The notes: generated by a model not told the origin, from the letters alone. Numbered from the stretch's first letter, positions 25,541 through 34,431 are shown. The stretch is 45,441 bases of DNA from HGM12587 sp045128635 (GCA_045128635.1 JBGVRS010000064.1:1-45441); one strand, 5' to 3'. Numbers and translations: made by a program.

Positions 25541-26299
25541 ATGGCTTTGCTGACAATTAAAAACTATGTAAAAGCAGAGAGCCTTGAACAGGCTTATGAA
25601 TTAAATCAGAAGAGAAGTGCAAAAGTTCTTGGTGGTACTCTCTGGCTGAAGATGGGTAACAGAAATGTACAGACTGCCATTGATTTGTCAAATCTCGGTC
25701 TGGACAAAATCGAAGAAACTGAGGAAGAGTTTAAAATTGGGGCAATGACAACGCTTCGTCAGATTGAAAAACATGAAGGATTAAATGCCTATACAAACGG
25801 TGCAGTAAAAGAATGTGTGCGTCATATCGTAGGTACTCAGTTTAGAAACTGTGCAACAGTTGGCGGAAGTATTTTTGGAAGATTTGGTTTTTCTGATGTG
25901 CTGACATGTTTTTTGGCAATGGATGCTTATGTGGAGCTTTATCCAACAGGAATCGTATCTTTGGAAGAGTTTGCCAAGATGCCATATGGCAATGAAATTT
26001 TAGTTTCTTTGATCGTAAAGAAGAAACCAATGAAGATTGCATATGAAACAATTCGAAGAGAAGCGACAGATTTTCCTGTGATTGCAGTGGCTGTTGCAAA
26101 ATGGGATGAAACATACCACCTATCCGTTGGTGCAAGACCGGCAAAAGCAGCAGTGATTGCTATGGATTCATTGGAAAATGCAAAAGAGGCAGCAGGAAGA
26201 TTTACTTACGGAAGTAATCTGCGAGGCAGTGCTGAGTATCGCCAGCATGTAGCAGGCGTTTTGATTAGAAGATTACATCAGAGACTGGAGGAGAAATAA
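25541..26299 (+). CDS. xdhB: Xanthine dehydrogenase FAD-binding subunit
   Basis: The FAD subunit of a three-part molybdenum hydroxylase (252 residues). The FAD-binding segments are KVLGGTLWLKMGN and FRNCATVGGSIFGRFGFSD. It is shorter than XdhB of aerobes (about 290) and closest in type to E. coli YgfM. The start is uncertain: a G-run directly abuts ATG 25541, whereas a TTG two codons on (25547) would have better spacing to it. It directly precedes xdhC with no gap. Confidence 0.9.
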   Translation: MALLTIKNYVKAESLEQAYELNQKRSAKVLGGTLWLKMGNRNVQTAIDLSNLGLDKIEETEEEFKIGAMTTLRQIEKHEGLNAYTNGAVKECVRHIVGTQFRNCATVGGSIFGRFGFSDVLTCFLAMDAYVELYPTGIVSLEEFAKMPYGNEILVSLIVKKKPMKIAYETIRREATDFPVIAVAVAKWDETYHLSVGARPAKAAVIAMDSLENAKEAAGRFTYGSNLRGSAEYRQHVAGVLIRRLHQRLEEK

Positions 26300-26764
26300 A
26301 TGATCTTAAAATGCTTTATTAATGGAAAAGCAGTAACTGCTGATATTTCTCCGGATATGGCTCTTTTAGAGTTTGTGAGAAGTCAGGGCTGCTATAGTGT
26401 AAAAAGAGGCTGTGAAACTTCCAACTGTGGACTTTGTACCGTATGGGTGGATGGAACACCGGTACTTTCCTGTTCCACACCAGCAATGAGAGTAGAAGGA
26501 AAAAAAGTAACCACATTAGAAGGTTTACAGAAAGAAGCTGAAGAATTTGCAGTATTTTTAGGTGGCGAAGGTGCTGAACAGTGCGGTTTCTGTTCTCCGG
26601 GGTTTGTTATGAATGTACTTGCGATGGTGCGTGAATTAGAGGATCCTACAGAAGAAGAAATCAAAGAATATCTGGCTGGAAACCTGTGCAGATGTACAGG
26701 ATATTCAGGACAGCTTCGTGCAATTAAAAAATATCTTGCATGGAAAAAGGAACAGGAGGCGTAA
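26300..26764 (+). CDS. xdhC: Xanthine dehydrogenase 2Fe-2S subunit
   Basis: A 154-residue electron-transfer subunit. The N-terminal plant-type 2Fe-2S domain has Cys38, Cys43, Cys46 and Cys58 (CETSNCGLC), and the C-terminal all-helical 2Fe-2S domain has Cys95, Cys98, Cys130 and Cys132 (QCGFCSPGF, CRCTGY). All eight ligands are present. It is 3 bases before the molybdenum subunit. Confidence 0.96.
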   Translation: MILKCFINGKAVTADISPDMALLEFVRSQGCYSVKRGCETSNCGLCTVWVDGTPVLSCSTPAMRVEGKKVTTLEGLQKEAEEFAVFLGGEGAEQCGFCSPGFVMNVLAMVRELEDPTEEEIKEYLAGNLCRCTGYSGQLRAIKKYLAWKKEQEA

Positions 26765-26767
26765 TTT

Positions 26768-29053
26768 ATGGCATATGTAAATAAATCAATCATGAAAAAA
26801 GATGCCATGGCGCTGATTACAGGAAAGCCTGTCTATACAGACGATCTGGCACCGACGGACTGCCTTGTAGTAAAAGTGCTTCGAAGCCCTCATGCCCATG
26901 CATTGATTAAAGAAATTAAAACAGATATTGCGATGAAGGTTCCGGGAATCGAATGCGTTCTTACATACAAAGATGTTCCGCAGAATCGTTTTACCCAGGC
27001 TGGACAGACTTATCCGGAGCCAAGTCCATATGACAGATACATTCTTGATCAAAGAGTGCGTTTTGTAGGCGATGCAGTTGCAATCGTTGCCGGAAAAGAT
27101 GAAAAATGCGTTGACCGAGCACTGAAAATGATCAAAGTTCAGTACGAGGTATTGGAACCGGTACTGGATTTTAGAAAAGCGAAAGATAATCCGGTTTTAG
27201 TGCATCCTGAAGAAGACTGGGTAGCACACTGCGACGTAGGTGCAGATAATAAGCGTAACCTTGTTGCTTCAGGCTGTGACAGCAATGGAGATGTAGAAGC
27301 AAAATTTGCGGAATGCGACCTTGTGTTAGAGAGAACCTATCATACAAAGGCAAACTGCCAGACGATGATGGAAACATTCCGTTCTTATGCATATATGGAT
27401 CTTTATGGAAGATTGACTGTGGTAAGTTCCACACAGATTCCATTCCATAACAGACGAATCCTTGGAAATGCCCTTGGAATTCCGAAATCTAAGGTGCGAG
27501 TAATTAAACCACGTGTGGGCGGTGGCTTTGGCGCAAAACAGACAGGGGTTGCAGAAATCTATCCTGCAATCGTTACCTGGAAAACAGGAAAACCTTCCAA
27601 AATTGTATATTCCAGAAAAGAAGCGATGATTGCAGGTTCTCCTCGTCATGAAATGGAAGTTACAGTTAAGATTGGTCTTAGCAAAGATGGACAGGTACGT
27701 GCGCTCCGTATGTATACGTTGTCAAATTCCGGTTCCTTTGGAGAACATGGTCCAACAACGGTAGGACTTTCCGGACATAAAGCGCTTCCAATCTACACAC
27801 CGGAAGTATTTGAATTTGTTTGGGATGTTGTTTACACCAATGTACAGTCTGCGGGAGCGTACCGTGGATATGGCGCTACTCAGGGATTATTTGCAGTGGA
27901 AAGTATCTTAAGTGAAGCGGCAGATATGCTTGGCATTGATCCACTGGAAATCCGTCGTAAGAACTTTGTTCAGGTAGGCCAGAGAATGCCGGCTTATTAT
28001 AATGAACTGTTAGAAAGCTGTGCGGTAGAAGAATGTATGGACAAATGCCGCGAAATGATCGGATGGGATGAAAAATATTCTGTCAGAGATTTAGGAAATG
28101 GAAAGGTCAGAGGTCTTGGCGTGGGTATCTCCATGCAGGGCTCCGGTATTTCCAGCGTTGACGTTGGCAGCGTGACCATCAAAGTTTCTGATGAAGGTCA
28201 TTACAATATGATGATTGGTGCGGCTGATATGGGTACCGGCTGTGATACAACACTGGCTCAGATTGCAGCAGATTGCTTAGATTGTGATGTGGATGACATC
28301 GTTGTATATGGTGTAGATACAGATATTTCTCCATATGATTCAGGCTCTTACGCATCAAGTACTGCATACGTAACGGGTAATGCAACCATCAAAGCCTGTA
28401 CAGAACTTCGACAGAAAATCTGTGCCATTGGAGCAAGATTGTTAGAAGTAGAAGCAGATGCTGTAGATTTTGATGGAAAATATGTTTTTGTAAAAGGTGA
28501 AGAAGAAAAGAAAGTAACTTTAAAAGATATTTCTACAAAAAATATGTGTGGATGTGAGCTGACACTGGAAGCTTCAGCATCCCATACTTCACCAAAATCT
28601 CCGCCGCCATTTATGGCAAGTATGGCGGAAGTGGAAGTTGATACAGAAACAGGTGAAATTAAATTGGTTGATTTTGTATCCTGCGTTGACTGTGGAACTC
28701 CAATTAATCCGGCCCTTGTAAAAATTCAGGTAGAGGGCGGTGTTGCACAGGGTATCGGTATGGCTCTTTATGAAGATGTTACTTATACAGAAAAAGGTAT
28801 GATTGCAGAAAACTCCCTGATGCAGTACAAGATTCCATCTCGTGTGGATCTTCCAACTTTCCGTACGGAAATTGCAAAAGGAAGTTATGAACCGACTGGC
28901 CCATTTGGTGTAAAATCTGTTGGTGAAGTGGTAATTAATACTGCTTCTCCTGCAATCGCACATGCGGTAGCAAATGCAACGGGTGTTCGTATTAGAGAAC
29001 TTCCGATTACACCGGAAAAGATTTTAAGAGGTCTTCATAAAATCGGAGAATAA
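26768..29053 (+). CDS. xdhA: Xanthine dehydrogenase molybdenum-binding subunit (selenium-dependent type)
   Basis: The catalytic subunit (761 residues) for purine hydroxylation, xanthine/hypoxanthine or in reverse urate. The molybdopterin-binding motif GGGFGAK is at about 251-257, AYRGYGATQG at about 364-373, and the catalytic Glu is probably Glu720 in SVGEVV. Selenium in this family is a labile ligand of Mo, not selenocysteine, so no in-frame UGA is expected and none is seen. That selenium is needed here is inferred from the surrounding yqeB, yqeC, mocA and selD. It is like E. coli XdhD in context. Confidence 0.94.
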   Translation: MAYVNKSIMKKDAMALITGKPVYTDDLAPTDCLVVKVLRSPHAHALIKEIKTDIAMKVPGIECVLTYKDVPQNRFTQAGQTYPEPSPYDRYILDQRVRFVGDAVAIVAGKDEKCVDRALKMIKVQYEVLEPVLDFRKAKDNPVLVHPEEDWVAHCDVGADNKRNLVASGCDSNGDVEAKFAECDLVLERTYHTKANCQTMMETFRSYAYMDLYGRLTVVSSTQIPFHNRRILGNALGIPKSKVRVIKPRVGGGFGAKQTGVAEIYPAIVTWKTGKPSKIVYSRKEAMIAGSPRHEMEVTVKIGLSKDGQVRALRMYTLSNSGSFGEHGPTTVGLSGHKALPIYTPEVFEFVWDVVYTNVQSAGAYRGYGATQGLFAVESILSEAADMLGIDPLEIRRKNFVQVGQRMPAYYNELLESCAVEECMDKCREMIGWDEKYSVRDLGNGKVRGLGVGISMQGSGISSVDVGSVTIKVSDEGHYNMMIGAADMGTGCDTTLAQIAADCLDCDVDDIVVYGVDTDISPYDSGSYASSTAYVTGNATIKACTELRQKICAIGARLLEVEADAVDFDGKYVFVKGEEEKKVTLKDISTKNMCGCELTLEASASHTSPKSPPPFMASMAEVEVDTETGEIKLVDFVSCVDCGTPINPALVKIQVEGGVAQGIGMALYEDVTYTEKGMIAENSLMQYKIPSRVDLPTFRTEIAKGSYEPTGPFGVKSVGEVVINTASPAIAHAVANATGVRIRELPITPEKILRGLHKIGE

Positions 29054-29055
29054 CT

Positions 29056-29631
29056 ATGGTTTATATGATTTATTTAGCGGCTGGCTTGTCCAGCCGCTAT
29101 GGCAGTAATAAATTGCTGGCAGAGATAGATGGCAAGCCAATGTATCGTCATCTGCTGGACATTCTGACAGTAATGAAAGAGGAGGAGCCGCACCGATTTG
29201 AACTGGTGGTGGTAACTGCTTATGATGTAATTGAAGAAGCTTTACAAGGACTCCCATTAAAAGTGGTGAGAAATCATCATCAGGAACTTGGAGCATCACA
29301 TTCCATAAAACTCGGCTTGGAGGCATGCGGAGAGATCGGCAGACACGATCATGTGATGTTTGCAGTGGCAGATCAGCCTTATGTTCAGGAAGACGAATTG
29401 TTTGGATTTATTCATATGTATAAGCGCTCTTATAAAGGCATTGGTGTTTTATGCTGGAAGGGCGAAATGGGAAATCCGGTCATTTTTCAGGGACAATTTG
29501 TACAGGAGCTTATGGCACTGACAGGTGATGTGGGTGGAAAAGCAGTGGTGAAGGAACATTTATCAGAAGTATTTCAGTATGAAGCAGATAGTGAAATGAG
29601 TTTGAGAGATATTGATATTCCGGGAAAATAG
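29056..29631 (+). CDS. mocA: MocA-type molybdenum cofactor nucleotidyltransferase
   Basis: A 191-residue nucleotidyltransferase with the family motif LAAGLSSRYGSNKLL at about 7-21, then VVVTAYDVIEEAL and AVADQPYV. MocA attaches CMP to molybdopterin, producing the cytosine dinucleotide form used by xanthine-dehydrogenase-type enzymes. It lies 2 bases after the molybdenum subunit, which argues that it matures that enzyme. No terminator separates it from xpt 72 bases on. Confidence 0.9.
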   Translation: MVYMIYLAAGLSSRYGSNKLLAEIDGKPMYRHLLDILTVMKEEEPHRFELVVVTAYDVIEEALQGLPLKVVRNHHQELGASHSIKLGLEACGEIGRHDHVMFAVADQPYVQEDELFGFIHMYKRSYKGIGVLCWKGEMGNPVIFQGQFVQELMALTGDVGGKAVVKEHLSEVFQYEADSEMSLRDIDIPGK

Positions 29632-29703
29632 CACTTAACAAAAGAAAAGTTTCGTAGTAGAATGGTTACAATTTCTTGAAAAACACATTAGGAGAGACAA
29701 AGG

Positions 29704-30285
29704 ATGAAATTATTAGAAGAACGTATTCGCAAAGACGGGATTGTAAAACCGGGCAATGTATTAAAAGTTGACAGTTTCATCAACCATCAGATGGACGTGG
29801 AACTGATCAGTGAGATGGGAAAAGAATGGAAGAGACTTTTTGCAGAAAAAAAGATTAATAAGATCTTGACTATCGAAGCCTCTGGAATCGGAATTGCATG
29901 TATCGCTGCGGTGCATTTCAATGTTCCGGTAGTATTTGCAAAGAAAGCAAAAAGCATCAATTTGGATGGTGAAATGTACACAGCGGAAGTGGAATCCTTT
30001 ACACATAAAAACAAAAATCAGGTTATTGTGTCCAAGAAGTTTTTGAATGAAAATGACCGTGTACTGATCATTGATGATTTCCTTGCCAATGGTTGTGCAT
30101 TGCAGGGACTGATTCAGATTGTTCAGGCTGCAGGCGCTACTGTAGAAGGAATCGGTATTGCAGTTGAGAAAGGATTTCAGCCTGGCGGAAGAATGATTCG
30201 TAATCTGGGATATCAGTTAGAGTCCCTTGCTATCGTAGATGGTATGAATGATGAAACCGGAGAAATTATTTTCCGTGAACAGTAA
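29704..30285 (+). CDS. xpt: Xanthine phosphoribosyltransferase
   Basis: Xpt converts xanthine and PRPP to XMP. The family pattern is clear: MKLLEERIRKDGIVKPGNVL at the start, LTIEASGIG, and the PRPP-binding loop VLIIDDFLANG at about 121-131. The length of 193 is normal. It is followed 32 bases later by the second permease, recalling the xpt-pbuX operon of Bacillus. Unlike that operon there is no purine riboswitch upstream. Confidence 0.96.
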   Translation: MKLLEERIRKDGIVKPGNVLKVDSFINHQMDVELISEMGKEWKRLFAEKKINKILTIEASGIGIACIAAVHFNVPVVFAKKAKSINLDGEMYTAEVESFTHKNKNQVIVSKKFLNENDRVLIIDDFLANGCALQGLIQIVQAAGATVEGIGIAVEKGFQPGGRMIRNLGYQLESLAIVDGMNDETGEIIFREQ

Positions 30286-30317
30286 ATAAAAAATATTTTT
30301 GGGAGAGAAAACAAAAG

Positions 30318-31649
30318 ATGAATAATCAGGCAAATATTAATAACATCTATCAGTTAGATGGAAAAGTGCCGCTTGGGAAATCGATTCCATTTGGTATTCA
30401 GCACATTTTAGCAATGTTCGTATCAAACTTAACACCGATTACATTGATTGCGGCTGCGGCACAGCCGGCACTTTCAACTTCAGAAATTGCGATGCTGCTT
30501 CAGAATGCCATGTTCGTAGCCGGAATCGCAACATTGATTCAGTTGTTCCCAATCTGGAAAATCGGTTCCAAGCTGCCAATCGTAATGGGTGTTAGCTTTA
30601 CGTTCGTAACAGTTCTTTGTACTGTTGCGGCAAATTATGGATATCCGGCAGTTGTAGGTGCTGTTTTAGTAGGTGGTCTTTTTGAAGGTACATTAGGTCT
30701 TTTTGCAAAATACTGGAGAAAGATCATCAGCCCGATCGTTGCAGCTTCCGTTGTAACAGCCATTGGTTTTTCACTGTTTACAGTAGGTGCACGTTCTTTT
30801 GGCGGTGGCTATAACGAAGACTTTGGTTCTGTTCAGAACCTGATCATTGCAGGTGTTACTTTACTTACATGTCTTGGATGGAATATTTTTGCAAAAGGAT
30901 ATATCCGCCAGCTTTCTGTACTTGCAGGTTTGATCGTAGGATATATTGTAGCAATTTTCTTCGGAAAAGTTGATCTGACAATGATTTTTGCAGATGGATT
31001 TATTGCGCTTCCAAAACTTCTTCCATATAAACCGGAATTTAACGTGGGAGCAATCATTTCTACAGCAATTATCTTCCTGGTATCTGCGGCTGAAACTATT
31101 GGGGATACTTCTGCGATGGTTGCTACCGGATTAAACAGAGATATTACAGACCGTGAAATTTCCGGTTCTTTGGCATGTGACGGTTTCGCATCCTCTATTT
31201 CTTCTTTATTTGGATGCCCTCCTGTTACATCATTCTCACAGAATGTTGGTCTGATTGCCATGACAAAAGTTGTAAACCGTTACACAATTGCAACTGGTGC
31301 AGCATGTATGCTTCTTGCAGGTCTGTTGCCTCCAATCGGTAACTTCTTTGCGTCTTTACCTGATGCGGTCCTTGGCGGATGTACCATCATGATGTTTGGT
31401 ACAATTCTTACTTCCGGTATGGAAATGATCGCAAAATGTGGATTCACACAGAGAAATATCACAATTGTATCGCTTTCTCTGGCAATCGGTATTGGATTTA
31501 CAACTGCAAGCGAAGTTGGTATCTGGGCAATCTTCCCGGAAGCAGTACAGACAGTATTTGCATCTAACGTAGTAGCAGTAGTATTCGTTATGGCGATTAT
31601 TTTGAATCTGATTCTTCCAAAGAATATGGAAATGGAAAAAGTAGATTAA
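30318..31649 (+). CDS. NCS2-family xanthine permease (PbuX-like)
   Basis: A 443-residue membrane transporter in an operon with xpt. The NCS2 signature is SQNVGLIAMTKVVNRY, with FGIQHILAMFVSNLTPITL and AAETIGDTSAMVATG. It is a clear paralogue of the 24025 permease but with enough divergence to suggest a different substrate or affinity. Given xpt next to it, xanthine is the best guess. It ends at a terminator. Confidence 0.93.
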   Translation: MNNQANINNIYQLDGKVPLGKSIPFGIQHILAMFVSNLTPITLIAAAAQPALSTSEIAMLLQNAMFVAGIATLIQLFPIWKIGSKLPIVMGVSFTFVTVLCTVAANYGYPAVVGAVLVGGLFEGTLGLFAKYWRKIISPIVAASVVTAIGFSLFTVGARSFGGGYNEDFGSVQNLIIAGVTLLTCLGWNIFAKGYIRQLSVLAGLIVGYIVAIFFGKVDLTMIFADGFIALPKLLPYKPEFNVGAIISTAIIFLVSAAETIGDTSAMVATGLNRDITDREISGSLACDGFASSISSLFGCPPVTSFSQNVGLIAMTKVVNRYTIATGAACMLLAGLLPPIGNFFASLPDAVLGGCTIMMFGTILTSGMEMIAKCGFTQRNITIVSLSLAIGIGFTTASEVGIWAIFPEAVQTVFASNVVAVVFVMAIILNLILPKNMEMEKVD

Positions 31650-31661
31650 TAGATAATAAAA

Positions 31662-31697
31662 AACTGGCATCGATCATAGTATCGGTGCCAGTTTTTT
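31662..31697 (+). terminator. Rho-independent terminator after the second permease
   Basis: A 12-bp stem with one G-U pair, AACTGGCATCGAT / ATCGGTGCCAGTT, loop CATAGT, then a run of T. Confidence 0.9.
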
Positions 31698-31740
31698 AAT
31701 TCGCTCTAATTTGTAAATTGTAAAAATAGATGTTTATTAC

Positions 31741-31769
31741 TTCACAAACTACAACTACAGTAGTATAAT
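31741..31769 (+). promoter_or_regulatory. Promoter of the DUF3990/HTH module
   Basis: TTCACA and a perfect TATAAT are 17 bases apart. The start is expected near 31776, 31 bases before the first ATG. Two related palindromes overlap the promoter and the start region. Confidence 0.7.
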
Positions 31770-31793
31770 ACAACATATACAACTGCAGTTGTA
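31750..31793. promoter_or_regulatory. Paired palindromic operators over the DUF3990/HTH promoter
   Basis: The right site, TACAACTGCAGTTGTA at 31778-31793, is a perfect 16-bp palindrome just after the expected start. The left site, TACAACTACAGTAGTA at 31750-31765, matches it at 14 of 16 positions and overlaps the spacer and -10. They begin 28 bases apart, close to two and two-thirds helical turns. This is the layout expected for autorepression by the HTH protein of the same operon. Confidence 0.72.
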
Positions 31794-31806
31794 GTAGGAG
31801 GACGGG

Positions 31807-32478
31807 ATGATTATATATCATGGAAGTGAAAAAATAATAGAAAGTCCAATTTGGGGTAAAGGAAATCTTCGTAATGATTATGGCAGAGGTTTTTATTGTA
31901 CGGAAAATGAAGAACTTGCGAAGGAATGGGCGTGTTCTAATAATAAAAATGGCTTTGTAAATAAATATGAATTGTCATTAGAAGGACTAAAAATTTTGTA
32001 TCTGAATTCAGATAAATATCATGTCCTGAATTGGCTTGCAATTCTGACAAAGAATAGAACCTATTGGGAAAATAGTGCAGTATCAGAAACTGCAAAAAAA
32101 TATTTGGCAGAAAATTTTATGATTGATCTGACGCAATATGATGTGATCATAGGATATCGAGCAGATGATTCTTATTTTTCGTTTGCCAGAGATTTTGTAT
32201 CAGGAGCGATATCTTACAGGCAATTAAGTGAGGCGATGAGACTTGGAAAATTAGGGGAACAGGTTGTTTTGATGTCTAAAAAAGCCTTTCAAAATATTCG
32301 TTTTCTTTCATTTGAATCGGCGGATGCACAGATATACTATCTAAGGAAAAAGGAACGTGATCGACAGGCAAGAAAAGAATATCGTCAGACCAAAGCACTT
32401 GGCGAACTGAAGAATGAATTGTTCATGATTGACATTATCAGAGAGGGGATGAAACAAGATGATCCACGCCTACGATGA
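31807..32478 (+). CDS. DUF3990 protein, ADP-ribosyltransferase-like fold, candidate toxin/effector
   Basis: A 223-residue protein matching DUF3990: IIYHGSEKII at the start, NDYGRGFYCTENEELAKEWA, VIIGYRADD and LGKLGEQVVLMS. His5 (YHGS), Tyr30 (GFYCT) and Glu151 (GEQVV) are spaced like the His-Tyr-Glu triad of diphtheria-toxin/PARP-type ADP-ribosyltransferases. The family assignment is from recognised pattern; the catalytic role is inference. It has AGGAGG 5 bases upstream, its own promoter, and overlaps the HTH gene by 20 bases. Its target is unknown. Confidence 0.82.
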   Translation: MIIYHGSEKIIESPIWGKGNLRNDYGRGFYCTENEELAKEWACSNNKNGFVNKYELSLEGLKILYLNSDKYHVLNWLAILTKNRTYWENSAVSETAKKYLAENFMIDLTQYDVIIGYRADDSYFSFARDFVSGAISYRQLSEAMRLGKLGEQVVLMSKKAFQNIRFLSFESADAQIYYLRKKERDRQARKEYRQTKALGELKNELFMIDIIREGMKQDDPRLR

Positions 32479-33094
32479 GGACTATTTGTATTATGCACAG
32501 AACAATTTTGGACATATGATTGATTTTGCAGTAAATACTTGTGAATACAGTCTTTTTGAGTATTTTCAAATGTTTCTTGTGTCAAATGTATGCTGTCAGT
32601 TTGAGAATGGGAATCCTGCTTATATTGCAGGAAAAACAGGTTGTGAATTGGTTCGTCTGGTTGTAGCAGAAGTATGTGAAAAAGAAATTGATGTCGATGA
32701 TGTAATGTATATTGATCGTTCACCTGAATATTGGCTTGGATGGTCATTAGCACATTATGTGTGGGAAAAAAACAAAAAGTTTTCCTATGTATTGGAAGCT
32801 GTGAAACCAGACCATCTGCTATGTATGTATGACACTTTACACGAGGCTGATATATCTAAATTTGTGATGCATGTGGATAGAATGCTGGAAAGTTATTATA
32901 GACAATCTGCGATTGCCAGGTTTCGTGCTTATGCCAATCTTACACAGGCAATGCTTGCAGAAAAATCCGGAATCAATGTACGTATTATTCAAAGCTATGA
33001 GCAGGGGATGCGAGATATTCGAAAAGCACAGTTTGATACAGTGCTGAGGATTGCAAAAGCATTGGAATGTTTGCCGGAAGATTTGTGTGGATGA
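32459..33094 (+). CDS. Two-domain protein with C-terminal XRE-type helix-turn-helix, partner of DUF3990
   Basis: A 211-residue protein. Residues about 1-145 form an unrecognised domain with several Cys, Tyr and Trp (YLYYAQNNFGHMIDFAVNT, SPEYWLGWSLAHYVWEKN). Residues about 154-210 are an XRE-like helix-turn-helix (RAYANLTQAMLAEKSGINV, then IIQSYEQG). It overlaps the DUF3990 gene by 20 bases, so translation is coupled. It is the likely antitoxin/autorepressor acting on the twin palindromes upstream (inference). The N-terminal domain is a candidate for binding the partner. A terminator follows at once. Confidence 0.82.
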   Translation: MIHAYDEDYLYYAQNNFGHMIDFAVNTCEYSLFEYFQMFLVSNVCCQFENGNPAYIAGKTGCELVRLVVAEVCEKEIDVDDVMYIDRSPEYWLGWSLAHYVWEKNKKFSYVLEAVKPDHLLCMYDTLHEADISKFVMHVDRMLESYYRQSAIARFRAYANLTQAMLAEKSGINVRIIQSYEQGMRDIRKAQFDTVLRIAKALECLPEDLCG

Positions 33095-33129
33095 AAAACC
33101 GCCACAGAGTTTAATCTGTGGCGGTTTTT
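33095..33129. terminator. Bidirectional terminator between the DUF3990/HTH module and selD
   Basis: A 13-bp stem AAACCGCCACAGA / TCTGTGGCGGTTT with a 6-base loop, flanked by A-run and T-run. It serves both convergent operons. Confidence 0.92.
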
Positions 33130-33132
33130 GTG

Positions 33133-34170
33133 CTATCCTAAAATAATAGGATAATCTTGTGCTTCTGTTACATGACCTACGATAGAAGCCTGCACACCGG
33201 ATTCTACAAGCTCGTGGTGTAATTGTGCGGCATCTTTTTCAGCCACTGCAATTAACAGCCCGCCGCTGGTCTGTGGGTCATACATAATATCCTGCATTGC
33301 GCGGGAAATATCGCCTACCACATGAACACCGTTTTCTGCAAAATCACGGTTTCTGTATGCGCCTGCTGGAATAAAGCCAATTTCTGCAAATTCATAGGCT
33401 TCTTTATGGAATGGTACATTCGCCACATCAATGTGAATCGTACAATCACTTCCCTGAGCCATTTCAAAGGAATGTCCAAGTAAAGAAAAGCCAGTCACGT
33501 CTGTACAGCTATGTACTTCATATTTTCTCATAATGTGGGCAGCGGTCTTATTAAGATAAGTCATCTGTGCATAAATGCGATTTAAAAGTATCTCGTCCAC
33601 TAAATCTGCCTTTGCAGCAGTTGTCAAAATACCGATTCCCAAAGGTTTTGTCAAAATCAGTACATCACCTGGCTTTGCGCCGCTGTTGGTAAGAACTTTC
33701 TGTGGATGAACAAAACCGGAAACAGAAAGTCCATATAATGGTTCTGCGCCATGAATCGTGTGTCCGCCGGTGATGATGGTATCTGCTTCATATGCTTTGG
33801 AATAACCGCCTCGTAAAATTTCCTGTACGGTTTCAGAATCCATGCTGTCTTTTAAACAAAGGATATTTAAGGCAAGTCTTGGTTCTCCGCCCATGGCATA
33901 AACATCGCTCAGCGCATTGGTTGCTGCAATCTGCCCAAACAAAAATGGGTCATCTACGATTGGAGGGAAGAAGTCTAAGGTCTGCACCAGTGCAGTTTCT
34001 TCGTCTAACTTAAATACGCTGGCATCGTCGCTCTTATCGTATCCCACCAACAATCGTTCATCAAAATGTGTCTGAAAGCCTTCCAACATCTGGCTAAGTG
34101 TTCCGGCACCTACTTTTGCGCCGCAGCCTGCGCAGGAGGCTAATTTTGTAAGTTTTACATTTGTTTCCAT
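33133..34170 (-). CDS. selD: Selenophosphate synthetase (selenide, water dikinase)
   Basis: SelD makes selenophosphate from selenide and ATP. The N-terminal catalytic motif has Cys16 and Lys19 (CAGCGAKVG), equivalent to Cys17/Lys20 of E. coli; here it is Cys, not selenocysteine. ATP/Mg segments DDASVFKL and ALVQTLDFFPPIVDDP, NALSDVYAMGG and TDVTGFSLLGH are intact. The length of 345 is normal. It is the last gene of the minus-strand yedE operon, 11 bases after DUF3343. No selA, selB or selC lies in the window, so here it may serve the molybdenum hydroxylase. Confidence 0.97.
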   Translation of the reverse strand: METNVKLTKLASCAGCGAKVGAGTLSQMLEGFQTHFDERLLVGYDKSDDASVFKLDEETALVQTLDFFPPIVDDPFLFGQIAATNALSDVYAMGGEPRLALNILCLKDSMDSETVQEILRGGYSKAYEADTIITGGHTIHGAEPLYGLSVSGFVHPQKVLTNSGAKPGDVLILTKPLGIGILTTAAKADLVDEILLNRIYAQMTYLNKTAAHIMRKYEVHSCTDVTGFSLLGHSFEMAQGSDCTIHIDVANVPFHKEAYEFAEIGFIPAGAYRNRDFAENGVHVVGDISRAMQDIMYDPQTSGGLLIAVAEKDAAQLHHELVESGVQASIVGHVTEAQDYPIILG

Positions 34171-34181
34171 AAAACTCCTAT

Positions 34182-34430
34182 CTAATCAGAAAGCTCCACA
34201 TGATAGTGGAGCTTGTAGCCTGATTCTGTGATTTCTACGACCTGCTCTACTTCCTGACTCCATGTGAATGTATCAATATTTTTATCTGTTTCAAATTTAA
34301 CACAAGTACCGCAGCTGCTGCTTAAATTTCTTGGAACCGGCATGGCTTCTGCGGAAATATTTTCTTTTTTGCATTCTTTTTTGAAACGTACCGCACCGAA
34401 GTGGGAGTAGAAGGTTGCAATATAAATCAT
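34182..34430 (-). CDS. DUF3343 protein, putative selenium carrier or DsrE-like partner
   Basis: An 82-residue protein of the DUF3343 family (IATFYSHFGAVRFKKECKKE, PVPRNLSSSCGTCVKFE). The SSCGTC pair of Cys could carry sulfur or selenium. Such genes recur beside yedF and selD. It is 1 base from the TusA-like gene and 11 from selD. A role in moving reduced selenium to SelD is inference. Confidence 0.88.
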   Translation of the reverse strand: MIYIATFYSHFGAVRFKKECKKENISAEAMPVPRNLSSSCGTCVKFETDKNIDTFTWSQEVEQVVEITESGYKLHYHVELSD

Positions 34431-34431
34431 C

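Noticed and set aside
26768..29053. Hidden selenocysteine codon in the xanthine dehydrogenase Mo subunit
   Set aside because: The frame is uninterrupted. The family's selenium is a labile Mo ligand rather than an encoded residue.
31741..31800. CRISPR-like or IS-terminal repeats at the DUF3990 promoter
   Set aside because: There are only two related 16-bp palindromes overlapping promoter elements, with no spacers, transposase or target duplication. Operators explain them better.
33133..34170. Selenocysteine in SelD
   Set aside because: The catalytic position is a Cys codon and there is no in-frame TGA, so no recoding is needed.
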